Source: Novosphingobium sp.
GTDB taxonomy: Bacteria; Pseudomonadota; Alphaproteobacteria; Sphingomonadales; Sphingomonadaceae
Reading direction: 5' to 3'
Assembly (NCBI GenBank): GCA_020848655.1
Contig: JADLHU010000115.1
Coordinates: 75,899 to 117,203 of the forward strand
DNA: 41,305 bases
The notes under the pieces are model-generated. The model was not told where the DNA came from. It made no database searches and worked only from the letters and a program-made list of their open reading frames with translations. Shown piece by piece: positions 16,012 through 24,994 of this stretch. Position 1 is the stretch's first letter. Each line of letters begins with the position of its first letter. The translations under genes were made by a program, and so were the position numbers.

Positions 16012-17511
16012 TCATGGTCGGATTACTGTCCAGGCTTCCTTGCGGGCCTGCCCATCGATCACGGTTCCGGTTGGCAGCGGAACCAGCCAGCCGTGTTCAA
16101 CAAGCATCTGCAACGCTTTCTTGGCGTCGGGGCTTTCCCGCAGGCGGTTTGGCCCCTTGCGCAGGATATCCCGCAACGTCACCCAGGAATTGCCCCAGGA
16201 TTCGGACAGTAGCCACTGGCGCAGCGCTTCGGCCTTGGCGACCGCGACCGAGACGGTTGCCACCCCTGCCAGCCGGGCGGCTTCCAGCAGATAGAACCGG
16301 GCCAGTTCGATGCCGTTGGCCATTACCGCACCGGAAATCGCCTGCGCGCCCAGATCGGCCCACAAGGTCAGCACGCCGGCAATGCGGGCGGCCTGTTCGG
16401 CTGCCTTGCTGGCATAGCCCCGGATCAATTCGAAATCACCACCGGGAGCCTGTGCCCTTTCGACGGCATCGCTGAATTGCACCAGGCGGGCCTTCGCCTC
16501 GCCGGATAGCGACAACAGGCGTGGTTTCAGTTCCCGCGTGTCAGGGTCCATCGCCGTGCCGGTGCGCAGCACGTCGCCCAGACGCTCGCCAAAGGCATCG
16601 ATCGGTGCAGGGTTCCAGATGCTGGCATCTTGCAGGCGCGTGCCGATGGTGGATGCCGGTTCACAGATCAGGCAGCGCGGCAGAAAGCCCGTGTCACTGG
16701 CCAGAGGGTCCGCCAGCAGTTCATGGGCGACAACCGGCTGGACCATAAGGTGCAGGCTAAGGCGGCGCCCATAGAGCGTGAACGCGCCATCGCCTTGCCG
16801 GGTCCGCTTGATCGGATCGCCCATCCAAAGGCTGTTCAGCGCGGCGAGGGTCTTTTGCCGGTTGTCTTGCGACATGGCGAAGCCGCCCAGGAATTGCCCG
16901 CCTTCGTCGGAAAACAGGCCCAGACTCGGCTGGCCATGGGCAAACAATTTTGTCAGACCCTCATAGGTTGGTTCGGATACCAATCGATCCGGTAGAGGCG
17001 GGGGCGCTGGTTCGGGGCCGATTGCCGCCAGATCGCGCTTGTCCGCCTTGCCTCTCTTGACGTCGGCAAGCATCTTTTCATGCCGCGCCTTCCAGATGGC
17101 ATGGTCAAGGCTCCATCCTTTGCGGGCATCGGCATATACTTGCGCTTGTTCGCGTTCGAAGGCGTGAATTTCCCGCATCAAAGGGGCATCGCAACTGCTT
17201 TTGCGTTCCCCCGATGCGGCGATGGTCAAGCAAAAAAGTGTCAAGGGGCGGGGGCCGCCCAGCGTTTCGACATTGGCGTGGCCCTGCAAGGCCAGCGCCG
17301 CAACCGCCAGTGCCGATTGCGCGGGAATGGCAACGGGGGCCTGCGTCCATCCCTGCACGGCTTGCACCGCAGCGCGCAGCGGACCAAGTGCATGGACCGG
17401 GTAGGGTGCACCGGGGGCGATTTCTCGCAGCAGCGGTTGGGGCTGTATGACGTTGGCAGGGGCGATCGTTTCGCCCTTGGCCAGCCGATCGGCGGCAATC
17501 CTATGCGGCAT
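16012..17511 (-). CDS. DUF3987-domain protein of the element's replication module
   Basis: A 499-residue protein with the DUF3987 layout. ALGPLRAAVQAVQGWTQAPV and AQSALAVAALALQGHANVET open it. LTLFCLTIAASGERKSSCDA, a P-loop-like stretch, follows. Then come FSDEGGQFLGGFAMSQDNRQ, an acidic switch-like motif, and LSLHLMVQPVVAHELLADP. The C-terminus has a winged-helix-like part (SWVTLRDILRKGPNRLRES). DUF3987 proteins occur beside primases in phages and satellites and are thought to act as helicases or helicase-primases. The ATG at 17511 overlaps the primase stop by 11 bases, so both are made together to replicate the excised element (inference). Confidence 0.75.
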   Translation of the reverse strand: MPHRIAADRLAKGETIAPANVIQPQPLLREIAPGAPYPVHALGPLRAAVQAVQGWTQAPVAIPAQSALAVAALALQGHANVETLGGPRPLTLFCLTIAASGERKSSCDAPLMREIHAFEREQAQVYADARKGWSLDHAIWKARHEKMLADVKRGKADKRDLAAIGPEPAPPPLPDRLVSEPTYEGLTKLFAHGQPSLGLFSDEGGQFLGGFAMSQDNRQKTLAALNSLWMGDPIKRTRQGDGAFTLYGRRLSLHLMVQPVVAHELLADPLASDTGFLPRCLICEPASTIGTRLQDASIWNPAPIDAFGERLGDVLRTGTAMDPDTRELKPRLLSLSGEAKARLVQFSDAVERAQAPGGDFELIRGYASKAAEQAARIAGVLTLWADLGAQAISGAVMANGIELARFYLLEAARLAGVATVSVAVAKAEALRQWLLSESWGNSWVTLRDILRKGPNRLRESPDAKKALQMLVEHGWLVPLPTGTVIDGQARKEAWTVIRP

Positions 17512-18415
17512 GGTGCAAGGCCCCCCGCAGTTCGTCGTTAAAGTCCTTGAAGCCATCCAGCGGGCGGATGATGCGAACAGCAAGCCCCCGCGCGGCGAAG
17601 GCATGGGCGGCAGCGCGCGCCGCCCGTTCTCCCGCCAGGTCATTGTCCGCCCCGATCAGCACGCTGCCCACTTCGGCGGGAAATTGCATGTGCGGCAGGA
17701 AGCTTGCGCCAGCCGCGACCCATACCGCGCCGCCCAGCATCGCCAACAGAGACAAGCCATCTTCCGGACCTTCGCAGACGGTGACAGCGCCCGCGCCGTC
17801 CGGATCGTCCAGCCGGATCGCGCCCCCTTTCACCCGGCCCAGCGATAGCTTGGGCTTGGCGACGGCAGCTTTTCCCCGGCCATCCTGGGCCAGCCAGATG
17901 CGTTGCACGCCTGTGATGTTGCCGGCCACGTCGCGCACGGCGGCAACCAGGCAAGGCGTTGGCCCCAGATTGCCGCAGGGAAGGTGCTGGAATCGGATGG
18001 CAGGGGGAATGGGGCCATGGATGCCCCGGAACGCAAGATAGGCTTCTGCGGGCGTTCCAGCCGCCGGAACGGACCTGTTCCAGATCGCCAGCGCTTCCCC
18101 GCTTCGGTCGGCGGGGCGGGGTGGAATGGTGCCGGGTTGGGAGCAGGTTGGTATCATGCCACCGCCCAGCAGGCGGGCAGCACCGGCAAGGTCCACCCCA
18201 AAGGCCCGCTGCACGAAATCCAGGACGTCGCCCGATGCCCCGCAACCGAAGCAATGGAACCGCCGGCCGCCATCAAAGATGGTGAAGCTGGGGGATCGAT
18301 CGGAATGGAATGGGCAGCACGCCACCCATTCCTTGCCGGCTGGGCGAAGGGCAACGATCTTTGCGGCAACGGCGGGCAGGGGATAAGCGCTGCGGATCGC
18401 GTCCATATCGATCAT
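17501..18415 (-). CDS. CHC2 zinc-finger / Toprim primase
   Basis: A 304-residue protein. The N-terminal CHC2 zinc ribbon has ligands Cys34, His37, Cys55 and Cys58 within CCPFHSDRSPSF and FHCFGCGASGDVLDF. A C-terminal Toprim domain shows the acidic motifs VCEGPEDGLSLL and GADNDLAGERAA. The length is that of short phage and satellite primases, with no helicase attached. It would lay RNA primers for replication of the excised element, with the DUF3987 protein as partner. Its start overlaps the stop of a small upstream ORF as ATGA. Confidence 0.85.
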   Translation of the reverse strand: MIDMDAIRSAYPLPAVAAKIVALRPAGKEWVACCPFHSDRSPSFTIFDGGRRFHCFGCGASGDVLDFVQRAFGVDLAGAARLLGGGMIPTCSQPGTIPPRPADRSGEALAIWNRSVPAAGTPAEAYLAFRGIHGPIPPAIRFQHLPCGNLGPTPCLVAAVRDVAGNITGVQRIWLAQDGRGKAAVAKPKLSLGRVKGGAIRLDDPDGAGAVTVCEGPEDGLSLLAMLGGAVWVAAGASFLPHMQFPAEVGSVLIGADNDLAGERAARAAAHAFAARGLAVRIIRPLDGFKDFNDELRGALHHAA

Positions 18416-18597
18416 GGCGCACCCCCGCCGAATGCCAGGGCCGCCATCATCGCTGCCCATTCGGGTCGCACGGCATGGGCCATGGTCAGGAATTGCACCT
18501 GATAGGCCTGCACTGTAGGAAGGGTCTGCGATCGGCCGCCACAGCTATCGCGCGAAGCCCCGGCCTGATCCGCCGGGGTTTTGCATGTCCGGGGCAT
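18412..18597 (-). CDS. Small hypothetical protein before the primase
   Basis: A 61-residue ORF whose TGA overlaps the primase ATG (18412-18415). The C-terminal half (QVQFLTMAHAVRPEWAAMMA, ending FGGGAP) resembles short proteins seen at the same place in other sphingomonad elements. The N-terminal half is cysteine-containing and less convincing. The true start may lie inside. It begins four bases after the AlpA-like gene ends. Function unknown. Confidence 0.5.
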   Translation of the reverse strand: MPRTCKTPADQAGASRDSCGGRSQTLPTVQAYQVQFLTMAHAVRPEWAAMMAALAFGGGAP

Positions 18598-18600
18598 GGC

Positions 18601-18783
18601 TCACGCATTCCCTTCGATCAGGCGGCGCAGGCTGGCGGCTGGAATCAGCGTGCGTTTGCCGATCTTGCGGGCTTCCAGTTTACCCTCACTGATAAGCTGA
18701 TAGAGACGGGTTTTGCCGATGCTGGAAACACGGCAAGCGTCTTGCACGCTGTAAGCGAGTGGTTGGGGATTAGCTTGATTCAC
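18601..18783 (-). CDS. AlpA/excisionase-like helix-turn-helix regulator
   Basis: A 60-residue MerR-like winged-helix protein of the AlpA/excisionase type. Key stretches are AYSVQDACRVSSIGKTRLYQ (recognition helix), LISEGKLEARKIGKRTLIPA and SLRRLIEG. In P4-type elements AlpA activates integrase and promotes excision. Here it heads the replication module: the small ORF, primase and DUF3987 genes follow at once. The 94 bases upstream hold its promoter. Confidence 0.85.
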   Translation of the reverse strand: MNQANPQPLAYSVQDACRVSSIGKTRLYQLISEGKLEARKIGKRTLIPAASLRRLIEGNA

Positions 18784-18877
18784 GGTCGAACCTCCGTTCG
18801 TATAAGACCGCGATCAATCTACTGAGTTCACCTGTCGCCCCTTGCTCACAAATGCCTAAAATTGCCGATTTGAGACG

Positions 18878-19639
18878 CTAAGCTGCACGCTCAGAGTTTT
18901 CGGCATCCTGCATTTTCAATGAGTTAATCTCTATTATCACCTTACTGGCATAGTCGCGCAACTGGCTATCTGCTGGTGCCTTTTGATCCTTGCCAATAAA
19001 CCAAGTCTCCATCAGTCGGGCGATATGGGATGCACTTGGCTCCCCTCCTCCTTCCGGGAACAGGCCATCACGGCTATGCGCCAGCGCTGCAATGTGGGCT
19101 AACGCTCCCGCCCAGTCATATGTTTGGGAGCGACCTCGGCGCGCCAAGATCGGAGCCACTGGGGGATCAATGTCATTAAACGAAGGTGTAGGAGTAATTA
19201 TAATTTTTGAATTACGTCTGCTAGGAATCCTAGTCTCTCCAAGAATATCAGCGATTCCCTGGCGATGGAACAAGACGCCATGCGCATAGCCAATATATGT
19301 GCAATCACTACCGGCCGGCCAAGTGAATGAAAAATCCCCGGTTTCCCAAGACTGGTTCGATAAAATACCATTATTTTTGTAATTAGAATTACTTATGGAT
19401 AATATGAGCTTGTTCCAGAAATCTTTCGGAAGAGGGCCATCCCCAAGTTCAATTTCGATATCAGTAGCCCAATCTTTCTCCCACCAAAAACGGGCCGCAC
19501 CAGTTTCCCATGCGAGTAATGTGCCGACCGATAGTCGCCGCAGCAATGCGGCTTCAGCTTGTCCTTCATGCTCGAAAAGGTGGCTGATTAGCGCAACGGC
19601 TTCCCGTGCAAACAGCCATTCTTCATTCTCTAAAGTCAA
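18878..19639 (-). CDS. Hypothetical accessory protein with an AT-rich middle
   Basis: A 253-residue protein without a recognised catalytic motif. The N-terminus is helical (EEWLFAREAVALISHLFEHE, AEAALLRRLSVGTLLAWETG), followed by a tryptophan-rich part (GAARFWWEKDWATDIEI, SWETGDFSFTWPAG). The C-terminus has DWAGALAHIAALAHSRDGLF and HIARLMETWF, a helical tail I associate with hypothetical proteins in alphaproteobacterial elements. Base composition in the middle (19190-19420) is clearly more AT-rich than the genes on either side. It lies between the restriction gene and the AlpA-like gene. It could be accessory to either or be an independent cargo gene. Confidence 0.65.
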   Translation of the reverse strand: MTLENEEWLFAREAVALISHLFEHEGQAEAALLRRLSVGTLLAWETGAARFWWEKDWATDIEIELGDGPLPKDFWNKLILSISNSNYKNNGILSNQSWETGDFSFTWPAGSDCTYIGYAHGVLFHRQGIADILGETRIPSRRNSKIIITPTPSFNDIDPPVAPILARRGRSQTYDWAGALAHIAALAHSRDGLFPEGGGEPSASHIARLMETWFIGKDQKAPADSQLRDYASKVIIEINSLKMQDAENSERAA

Positions 19640-19805
19640 ACGCCGCCTCCAACGCGTCTCCGATAGAAAACGGGGAAGCGCGCCGGAGTCTCGCGCTTAT
19701 CGGCTGGCCTGCCTATCCCTAGGACAAGAATAGAAACAGACCATGAACATTCAAGGGCGTTCGCCACCGAACATTCGCGTAATCCACATCGGCTTTGGGG
19801 ATGCC

Positions 19806-22442
19806 CTATGAATCCCCGCCCGGCTCACCCCTGATAAGCGCCGGCAACTGCGCATTGATGTCATCGAACAGGACAACCGCCGCTCGAAAATCGAAGGGAT
19901 CGCGGGATAGGCCAAGTTCATCGGGCGTAGCGTCCGCCGTGCCGAACGCGCCGGTAAGGGTTTCGAGCAAGGCGCGTTTGTATGTGGTGTCGTGGTTGCC
20001 TTCCAGTTGTTCGCCCTTCGTTTCGATAACGACGATGCGCTCACGCCCGCCGGCCTCTTTCAGCGCCGCGAACAGGAAATCCGGGTAGACGTTCCCGCGA
20101 CGCCAGCCGCGCAGGCTATAGCTGCTGCGCATGGTTCCGTTGCGATGCCACCAGCGCACGGCATCATCATTGTCGAGATAGACGGCGAATTTCTGCTCGG
20201 CATCGTTCAGTTCGGCGGAATAGATCGGCAAAAACAGGCTTCGCTCCAAAGGCCCGCCATTGGCTGCGGGCAACTGTTGTGCGTTCAATGGCTGCGTTGT
20301 CCAGATTTCATCGGGCATCTGCCAGTCGTGGCGATCGCCGCGCACCGCAAACTGAATGGAGCCTTTCGCAAGGCCCGCCCGGAACAATGCCGGCGCTTGC
20401 CGTTCGCGTTCGGAGATCAGTTCCTTGCGCAGTTCGTCGATAAGGAATGCCGCCAACCGCCCGAACAGGGCGTCCCCCCAGCCGATCGCCCGCAGTTTTG
20501 CGAGCAAGTCATTCACGATATCCCATGCGGCGAACGCATTGGGCACAAGGTCGCCGATCATGCGCACCGCGTAGGCGGGATCAAAGGTGGCTTCGGCCGC
20601 GATCTTCGCCGCGCTTTCGGTAACGACGCCATGCCTGGCCCCGGTGCGCAGGCGAATGGCCTGGGTGTCGGCGGCCTTCGCGTCCCGTGGTAATCGCGCC
20701 GCCAGCGCATCCAGATCAAGGCCGGGCCAGTCGATCAGCGGAAACAGGTCCGTTTCCGCATCGAGCGGGCGAACCTCGCCGCCGGCTTCCACGGTGAGAA
20801 CCTGGGGCAGCGCAATGTCCGCCAGCCGCAACTGATCGCGCCGAAACACCTTGCGCGCTTCGGCCTTTCCGCTTGTCCCGCCCGACAGCATGACGTCCTG
20901 CGCCAGATCGCCCAGCCCATCGTTTTCCAGTCCGCGCTTGATCGCGGCCACGGTTGCCGCCGTATCGGCGCGGTGCGCATAGACATAGCATTCGTCCAGC
21001 GGCGCAACGCCCGTTTTGGTTGCGTGCGGCTGGCGCAGGATGCGGCCGACAAGCTGCGTCATGGCGCTTTCATTGCCATTCGCGGCCAGTGCGCAAAGGA
21101 CATAGGCAAAGGGGCAATCCCAACCCTCTGCCAACGCCGCCTTGGTAATGATCGCGCGCACCCGGCATTTCTGGTCCAGCAGGTCACGGTTTTCGGGCTT
21201 GTCCAGATCGTTGGTGTCGGCCGTCTTTAGGGCAATCTGATCATCATCCAGGCCAATGGATTTCAACCAGTCGCGCGCGTCGTCGGCATGGATGAAACCT
21301 GCATCGCGTTGCTCTGCGCCCGTGCGTTCAACCTGAACCAGCAGGATCGGGCGGATATAGCGCCCGCCTTCGCCCTGATAGGTGCGCGCCGCCGCCTCAA
21401 GCGATTCCAGCCGATCCCATGCCTTGCGCAAGGTGGAATGCCAGTCCGTATCGTGCAGCGGAATGACGTTCATGGGCATCTTGATCATGCCCTCGCTTTC
21501 CAGTTCGCGACCGCTGATTTCGACCAGGATGTTGGCGCTGCGCCCCGCAATGGCCGGATTGCCGGCGCGTGCAGGCCGCGCGGCAACGTCCTTGGGTGTC
21601 GCGCTCAATTCCAGCACGAAGGCCGGATTGAAATCGTAGAGCGTGCGAAAGGCAAGGTCGGATACCGCGCGCTGCCCTTCGTCCATCACCACAACCGGGC
21701 GGACGACGCGCATGGCGTTGCCCATGCTGGATTTCACCATGGGCCATGCGGGGCCGCCGTCGCCCAGGTCATAGATCGAAAGGTTGGGCACCGCCTCTTT
21801 CAGGGCCTTGTGCGCGTCCTGTTCGGCCTCGCCGGGCACGAAGCCATGAACGTCCCCCCGATCGCGGAACAGCCGAAGGCTTTCCTGATTTTCGCGGTTT
21901 GACGATTGCAGCATCAAAACCATGACGCACAAGTTCGCATCCAGATCGGCGCGGTTCAGCGTATCGCCCTTTTCCAGGATGCGCACCCGGCCGGCAGCGG
22001 CACGGTCCAGTGTCTGGCGATAGGAATGGTCGCGGTCGCGCAACGCCTTCAGCGTCTGGGTATAGATCGCCTCGTTGGGCACGATCCAAAGCACCATGCC
22101 GACATTGGCGGAAATATAGCGGCCGAAGATGCGCGAAAGCGCGGCGCAGGCGAGATAGGTCTTGCCCCCGCCGGTCGGCACTTTCAGCGTGACGTTCGGC
22201 ACCGGCTGGCCATCGCCCGAAAGCCTGGGCGAATATGCCCGCCCGCCCGGCACGCCCTTGTCCGCCGCCATGCGATCCCATGCCCTGGCGGGGAAATCAG
22301 GCAAAGGGATTTCAAGGCCGGGGTTCTCCGCGATGACGGTCGCCACCTGATCTGCCTTGGCGCGTTCTTCGCCCAATCGTTCCAGATAGTTATCCAGCGC
22401 GGACAGCGCACGGCCTTGATAGATCAGTTCGCGGAATGCCAC
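19806..22442 (-). CDS. Type III restriction enzyme, Res subunit
   Basis: An 878-residue SF2 translocase-nuclease. Walker A is KVPTGGGKTYLA (Lys94) and Walker B is VVVMDEGQ (254-257), with DEGQ in place of the usual DEAD/DEAH-type box. Motif III is LELSATPKD, and motif VI is TQLVGRILRQPHA. The C-terminal PD-(D/E)xK nuclease has Asp788 (YPDFLF) and Glu807-x-Lys809 (VIETKGEQ). Res needs the Mod subunit and two inversely oriented sites to cut. It starts two bases after the Mod stop, giving the standard mod-res operon. All nuclease and helicase motifs are present, so the gene looks intact. Confidence 0.88.
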   Translation of the reverse strand: MAFRELIYQGRALSALDNYLERLGEERAKADQVATVIAENPGLEIPLPDFPARAWDRMAADKGVPGGRAYSPRLSGDGQPVPNVTLKVPTGGGKTYLACAALSRIFGRYISANVGMVLWIVPNEAIYTQTLKALRDRDHSYRQTLDRAAAGRVRILEKGDTLNRADLDANLCVMVLMLQSSNRENQESLRLFRDRGDVHGFVPGEAEQDAHKALKEAVPNLSIYDLGDGGPAWPMVKSSMGNAMRVVRPVVVMDEGQRAVSDLAFRTLYDFNPAFVLELSATPKDVAARPARAGNPAIAGRSANILVEISGRELESEGMIKMPMNVIPLHDTDWHSTLRKAWDRLESLEAAARTYQGEGGRYIRPILLVQVERTGAEQRDAGFIHADDARDWLKSIGLDDDQIALKTADTNDLDKPENRDLLDQKCRVRAIITKAALAEGWDCPFAYVLCALAANGNESAMTQLVGRILRQPHATKTGVAPLDECYVYAHRADTAATVAAIKRGLENDGLGDLAQDVMLSGGTSGKAEARKVFRRDQLRLADIALPQVLTVEAGGEVRPLDAETDLFPLIDWPGLDLDALAARLPRDAKAADTQAIRLRTGARHGVVTESAAKIAAEATFDPAYAVRMIGDLVPNAFAAWDIVNDLLAKLRAIGWGDALFGRLAAFLIDELRKELISERERQAPALFRAGLAKGSIQFAVRGDRHDWQMPDEIWTTQPLNAQQLPAANGGPLERSLFLPIYSAELNDAEQKFAVYLDNDDAVRWWHRNGTMRSSYSLRGWRRGNVYPDFLFAALKEAGGRERIVVIETKGEQLEGNHDTTYKRALLETLTGAFGTADATPDELGLSRDPFDFRAAVVLFDDINAQLPALIRGEPGGDS

Positions 22443-22444
22443 GG

Positions 22445-24262
22445 CTATGCCGTTTCTAGCCGGTAGAGCGCGAAGGGCAGCGGCGCGTAATCCACGTCGA
22501 GCCGTTCACGCGCCAGCAGTTCCCGGCTGACAAACTTGGCCGGCGCGAAAACCAGATGGTTGCCCGCCGCCGTTTGCGAGATGGCCCGCGCCTTTGACAG
22601 CGAAAGCGCCGCTTCGCCCGATTTCAGCCACTCCAGATCATCGCGATAGATCAGCCAGAAGGTGCGACCGGAAAAAGCCCCCAGCCGCGCCACGCCTTCG
22701 CCGATTTCCGGTGCGTCCGTCATCGTGGCGGGGGCGAAGGGCTGCGCCGTGGCGGTATGCCACAACAGCCCTGCCAGCGCCTCGCGCACGGGCAGCGCCG
22801 CGCCGGAAAGGATCGCGTCCATTTCGATCGGCGGCCCCAGCGTGCAATAGGTGAATTCGCCGCCAAGCCCCGGTGCGGTTTCGGCCACGTCGCTCTCACC
22901 GGTCACGATTAGCGCGCCGTCCTTTACCGTGGATTTGATCCGATCGAATTTCGGTCCGTCCAGCGTTTCGATGCGCTGCACCTTTTCCAGTAGCGAGTTG
23001 GCCTGCTTCAACTTTGAGAAAGTCAACGGCTCGCGCAGCAATTCCTCGCGTTGCGTCCCTTTGAACGAATAGCCCTTGATGACCCGGCGCACGCGTTCGG
23101 CCGTCAATGTGTCGGCATATTCCTCGCCTTCGACCAGTATAAAGCGCCGGTTGCCGCCGTCACGCGCGTTGGCGGCCAGGACTGCATGGGCGGTGGTGCC
23201 GGAACCGGCGAAGGAGTCGAGGACGAGGGATTCGGAGGAAGTGGCTAGCGTCAAAATGTGTTCAAGAAGGCGAGTTGGCTTTGGCGTGATGAAGATTTCG
23301 CGGTCTGCGTCACCAAAAATCGCGACGATTTCCTTCTTTGCTTCTTGGGTGTGCCCAACCTCTTTCCAAAACCACAATGTTTGAGGGACACGTCCTGCTT
23401 GAACTTCTGAAAGAAAGCGCTTCAATCTAGGGACGTTGCTTCCATTCTCCCCCCACCAGATTCGGCCATCCCTGTCCAAGGAGCGAAATTTCTCAGCGGA
23501 TATGCGCCAGTACGTCCCCGGCGGTGGACCGGGAATGACGCGGCCTGATGGAGATGTGACCGAATAGGTACCTTCGCTATAGAAGTTCCGCGCCGAAACG
23601 TCACCCGATGTCCATGGCCCGCGCGGATCGTTGTCAAGGTTTGAATAGCGCGCCTCCATCTCATCTGTTCTTTCAAGCGCATTGGGTCGCCAAATAGACG
23701 AATTTTTCGCGTAAACGAGAATATAGTCGTGATCTTCGGAAAAATACTGTGCTGTATTTTTCGGGGAAAAGACCTTCTGCCAAATCATACATCCTATAAA
23801 ATTGTCGGAACCATAAATATCATCTAAAATTGTTCGCGCGTGATGAATTTCGTTGTCATCCAGCGTCATCCAAAAACTGCCCGTTTCTGCCAGCAACTCA
23901 TGCAGCAGCTTCAACCGAGGCCACATCATGCACGCCCACTTGTCGTGTCGCAGTCCGTCCTCCAGCCCGATCGGATTGGCCGAAAGCCATTCCTTGATCA
24001 TCGGTGAGTTGACGTTGTCGTTATAAGCCCAGCCTTCGTTGCCGGTGTTGTAGGGCGGGTCAATGAAGATGCAGTCCACCTTGCCGGCATACATCGGCAG
24101 CAGCGCCTTCAGCGCGTGCAGGTTATCGCCGTGAATGATCAGGTTGCCATCGGTGTGGGGCGCGCCAATGCCTTTGTCCGCGTGCATTTCCAATGGCCGG
24201 AACGGCACCGTAAGATGGTGGTTGTAGACGAATTCCTTGCCCTTGAATTGCAGTTCCGGCAC
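22445..24262 (-). CDS. Type III DNA adenine methyltransferase, Mod subunit
   Basis: A 605-residue beta-class N6-adenine methyltransferase. The catalytic DPPY is at 68-71 (CIFIDPPYNTGNEGWAYND), and the SAM-binding FAGSG is at 351-355 (LVLDSFAGSGTTAHAV), in the beta-class order. Between them, residues 135-345 form the target-recognition domain. That stretch (about 23230-23860) is strikingly AT-rich, while both catalytic ends are GC-rich like the genome, as if the recognition domain had been exchanged. Mod methylates one strand of an asymmetric site and directs Res. It begins the mod-res operon on the element. The target sequence cannot be read from the protein. Confidence 0.88.
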   Translation of the reverse strand: MPELQFKGKEFVYNHHLTVPFRPLEMHADKGIGAPHTDGNLIIHGDNLHALKALLPMYAGKVDCIFIDPPYNTGNEGWAYNDNVNSPMIKEWLSANPIGLEDGLRHDKWACMMWPRLKLLHELLAETGSFWMTLDDNEIHHARTILDDIYGSDNFIGCMIWQKVFSPKNTAQYFSEDHDYILVYAKNSSIWRPNALERTDEMEARYSNLDNDPRGPWTSGDVSARNFYSEGTYSVTSPSGRVIPGPPPGTYWRISAEKFRSLDRDGRIWWGENGSNVPRLKRFLSEVQAGRVPQTLWFWKEVGHTQEAKKEIVAIFGDADREIFITPKPTRLLEHILTLATSSESLVLDSFAGSGTTAHAVLAANARDGGNRRFILVEGEEYADTLTAERVRRVIKGYSFKGTQREELLREPLTFSKLKQANSLLEKVQRIETLDGPKFDRIKSTVKDGALIVTGESDVAETAPGLGGEFTYCTLGPPIEMDAILSGAALPVREALAGLLWHTATAQPFAPATMTDAPEIGEGVARLGAFSGRTFWLIYRDDLEWLKSGEAALSLSKARAISQTAAGNHLVFAPAKFVSRELLARERLDVDYAPLPFALYRLETA

Positions 24263-24419
24263 GCGCGCACTCCCCGTTCGGCCCCCTATCTAGCAACCCC
24301 GGCACGCTGTGGCAGCCCCTTTGGCCACGCCGTGGGCAGGAAAGCGTTCATAGTCGATCGGATTGCCCGGTTTGTCGCAATGTCGCGATCGTCGCGGGGG
24401 GCAGTCCCCCGCACGCATC

Positions 24420-24935
24420 CTAACACCAGATCATGCCATAACGACGCACGGCGTAGCCCCCATCCAACTGCGCGCACGACAAATCGGCCTTGCCTGCTGA
24501 ACAGCGTGCCACCGTGCGCCCGTAGTGATCGGTATCCACCTTGCGGCACGTCACGTCGCGCCAGGACACGAGCCGCCGAAGGTTGCGCGTGCTGGCATAG
24601 GGATCGCCGGGGGTGCAATCCCGCCCCGGCCGGCAATGGCCCGGCAGTTCGGGGGCATCGATGCCTTGCAGGCGAATGCGCTGCCCGTCGCAATCGAACG
24701 TGTCACCATCCAGGACGGCGGTGGTTGCGCATGGGAACGCTTCGGGTTCGGCCTTCGCGTCTCTCGTCGGAATGCTGGCAATGCCAGTCAGTCCGCCGAT
24801 CGCCATAGCGATAGCTATCACGACGGCTTCCACCAAACCGAACCGCTTGCGTCTGTAAGGTCGGGTGGGCAGCGGTCTGCCGCGAAACTGTCGCCGGTTA
24901 CGCGGTGGACGGCTGAATCTGCGGAGCCTGTGCAT
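24420..24935 (-). CDS. Thermonuclease-family (SNase) protein with a membrane anchor or signal
   Basis: A 171-residue protein. A basic N-terminus (PTRPYRRKRFG) precedes one hydrophobic segment (LVEAVVIAIAMAIGGLTGIA), then the staphylococcal-nuclease OB fold. It has AVLDGDTFDCDGQRIRLQGI and DAPEL, which supply the metal-binding acids and the first catalytic Arg, and YGRTVARC, which supplies the second Arg. The nuclease would lie outside the cytoplasm. Proteins like this are common in mobile elements, and a role in DNA entry or degradation is not established. It sits alone between mod and integrase. The 157 bases after it hold no gene. Confidence 0.8.
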   Translation of the reverse strand: MHRLRRFSRPPRNRRQFRGRPLPTRPYRRKRFGLVEAVVIAIAMAIGGLTGIASIPTRDAKAEPEAFPCATTAVLDGDTFDCDGQRIRLQGIDAPELPGHCRPGRDCTPGDPYASTRNLRRLVSWRDVTCRKVDTDHYGRTVARCSAGKADLSCAQLDGGYAVRRYGMIWC

Positions 24936-24994
24936 AGCCGGTCGACTTTTGACCGGAAAAGGTTGCTGTAAGGTTGGCGTCGTGTCCGAACCGG

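Noticed and set aside
19640..19805. Possible antitoxin or small gene between the Res gene and the hypothetical gene
   Set aside because: No open frame with a ribosome site; 166 bases of plain intergenic sequence.
24397..24410. GGGGGCAGTCCCCC palindrome after the thermonuclease gene as a terminator
   Set aside because: Stem is only five pairs with no T-run; too weak to call.
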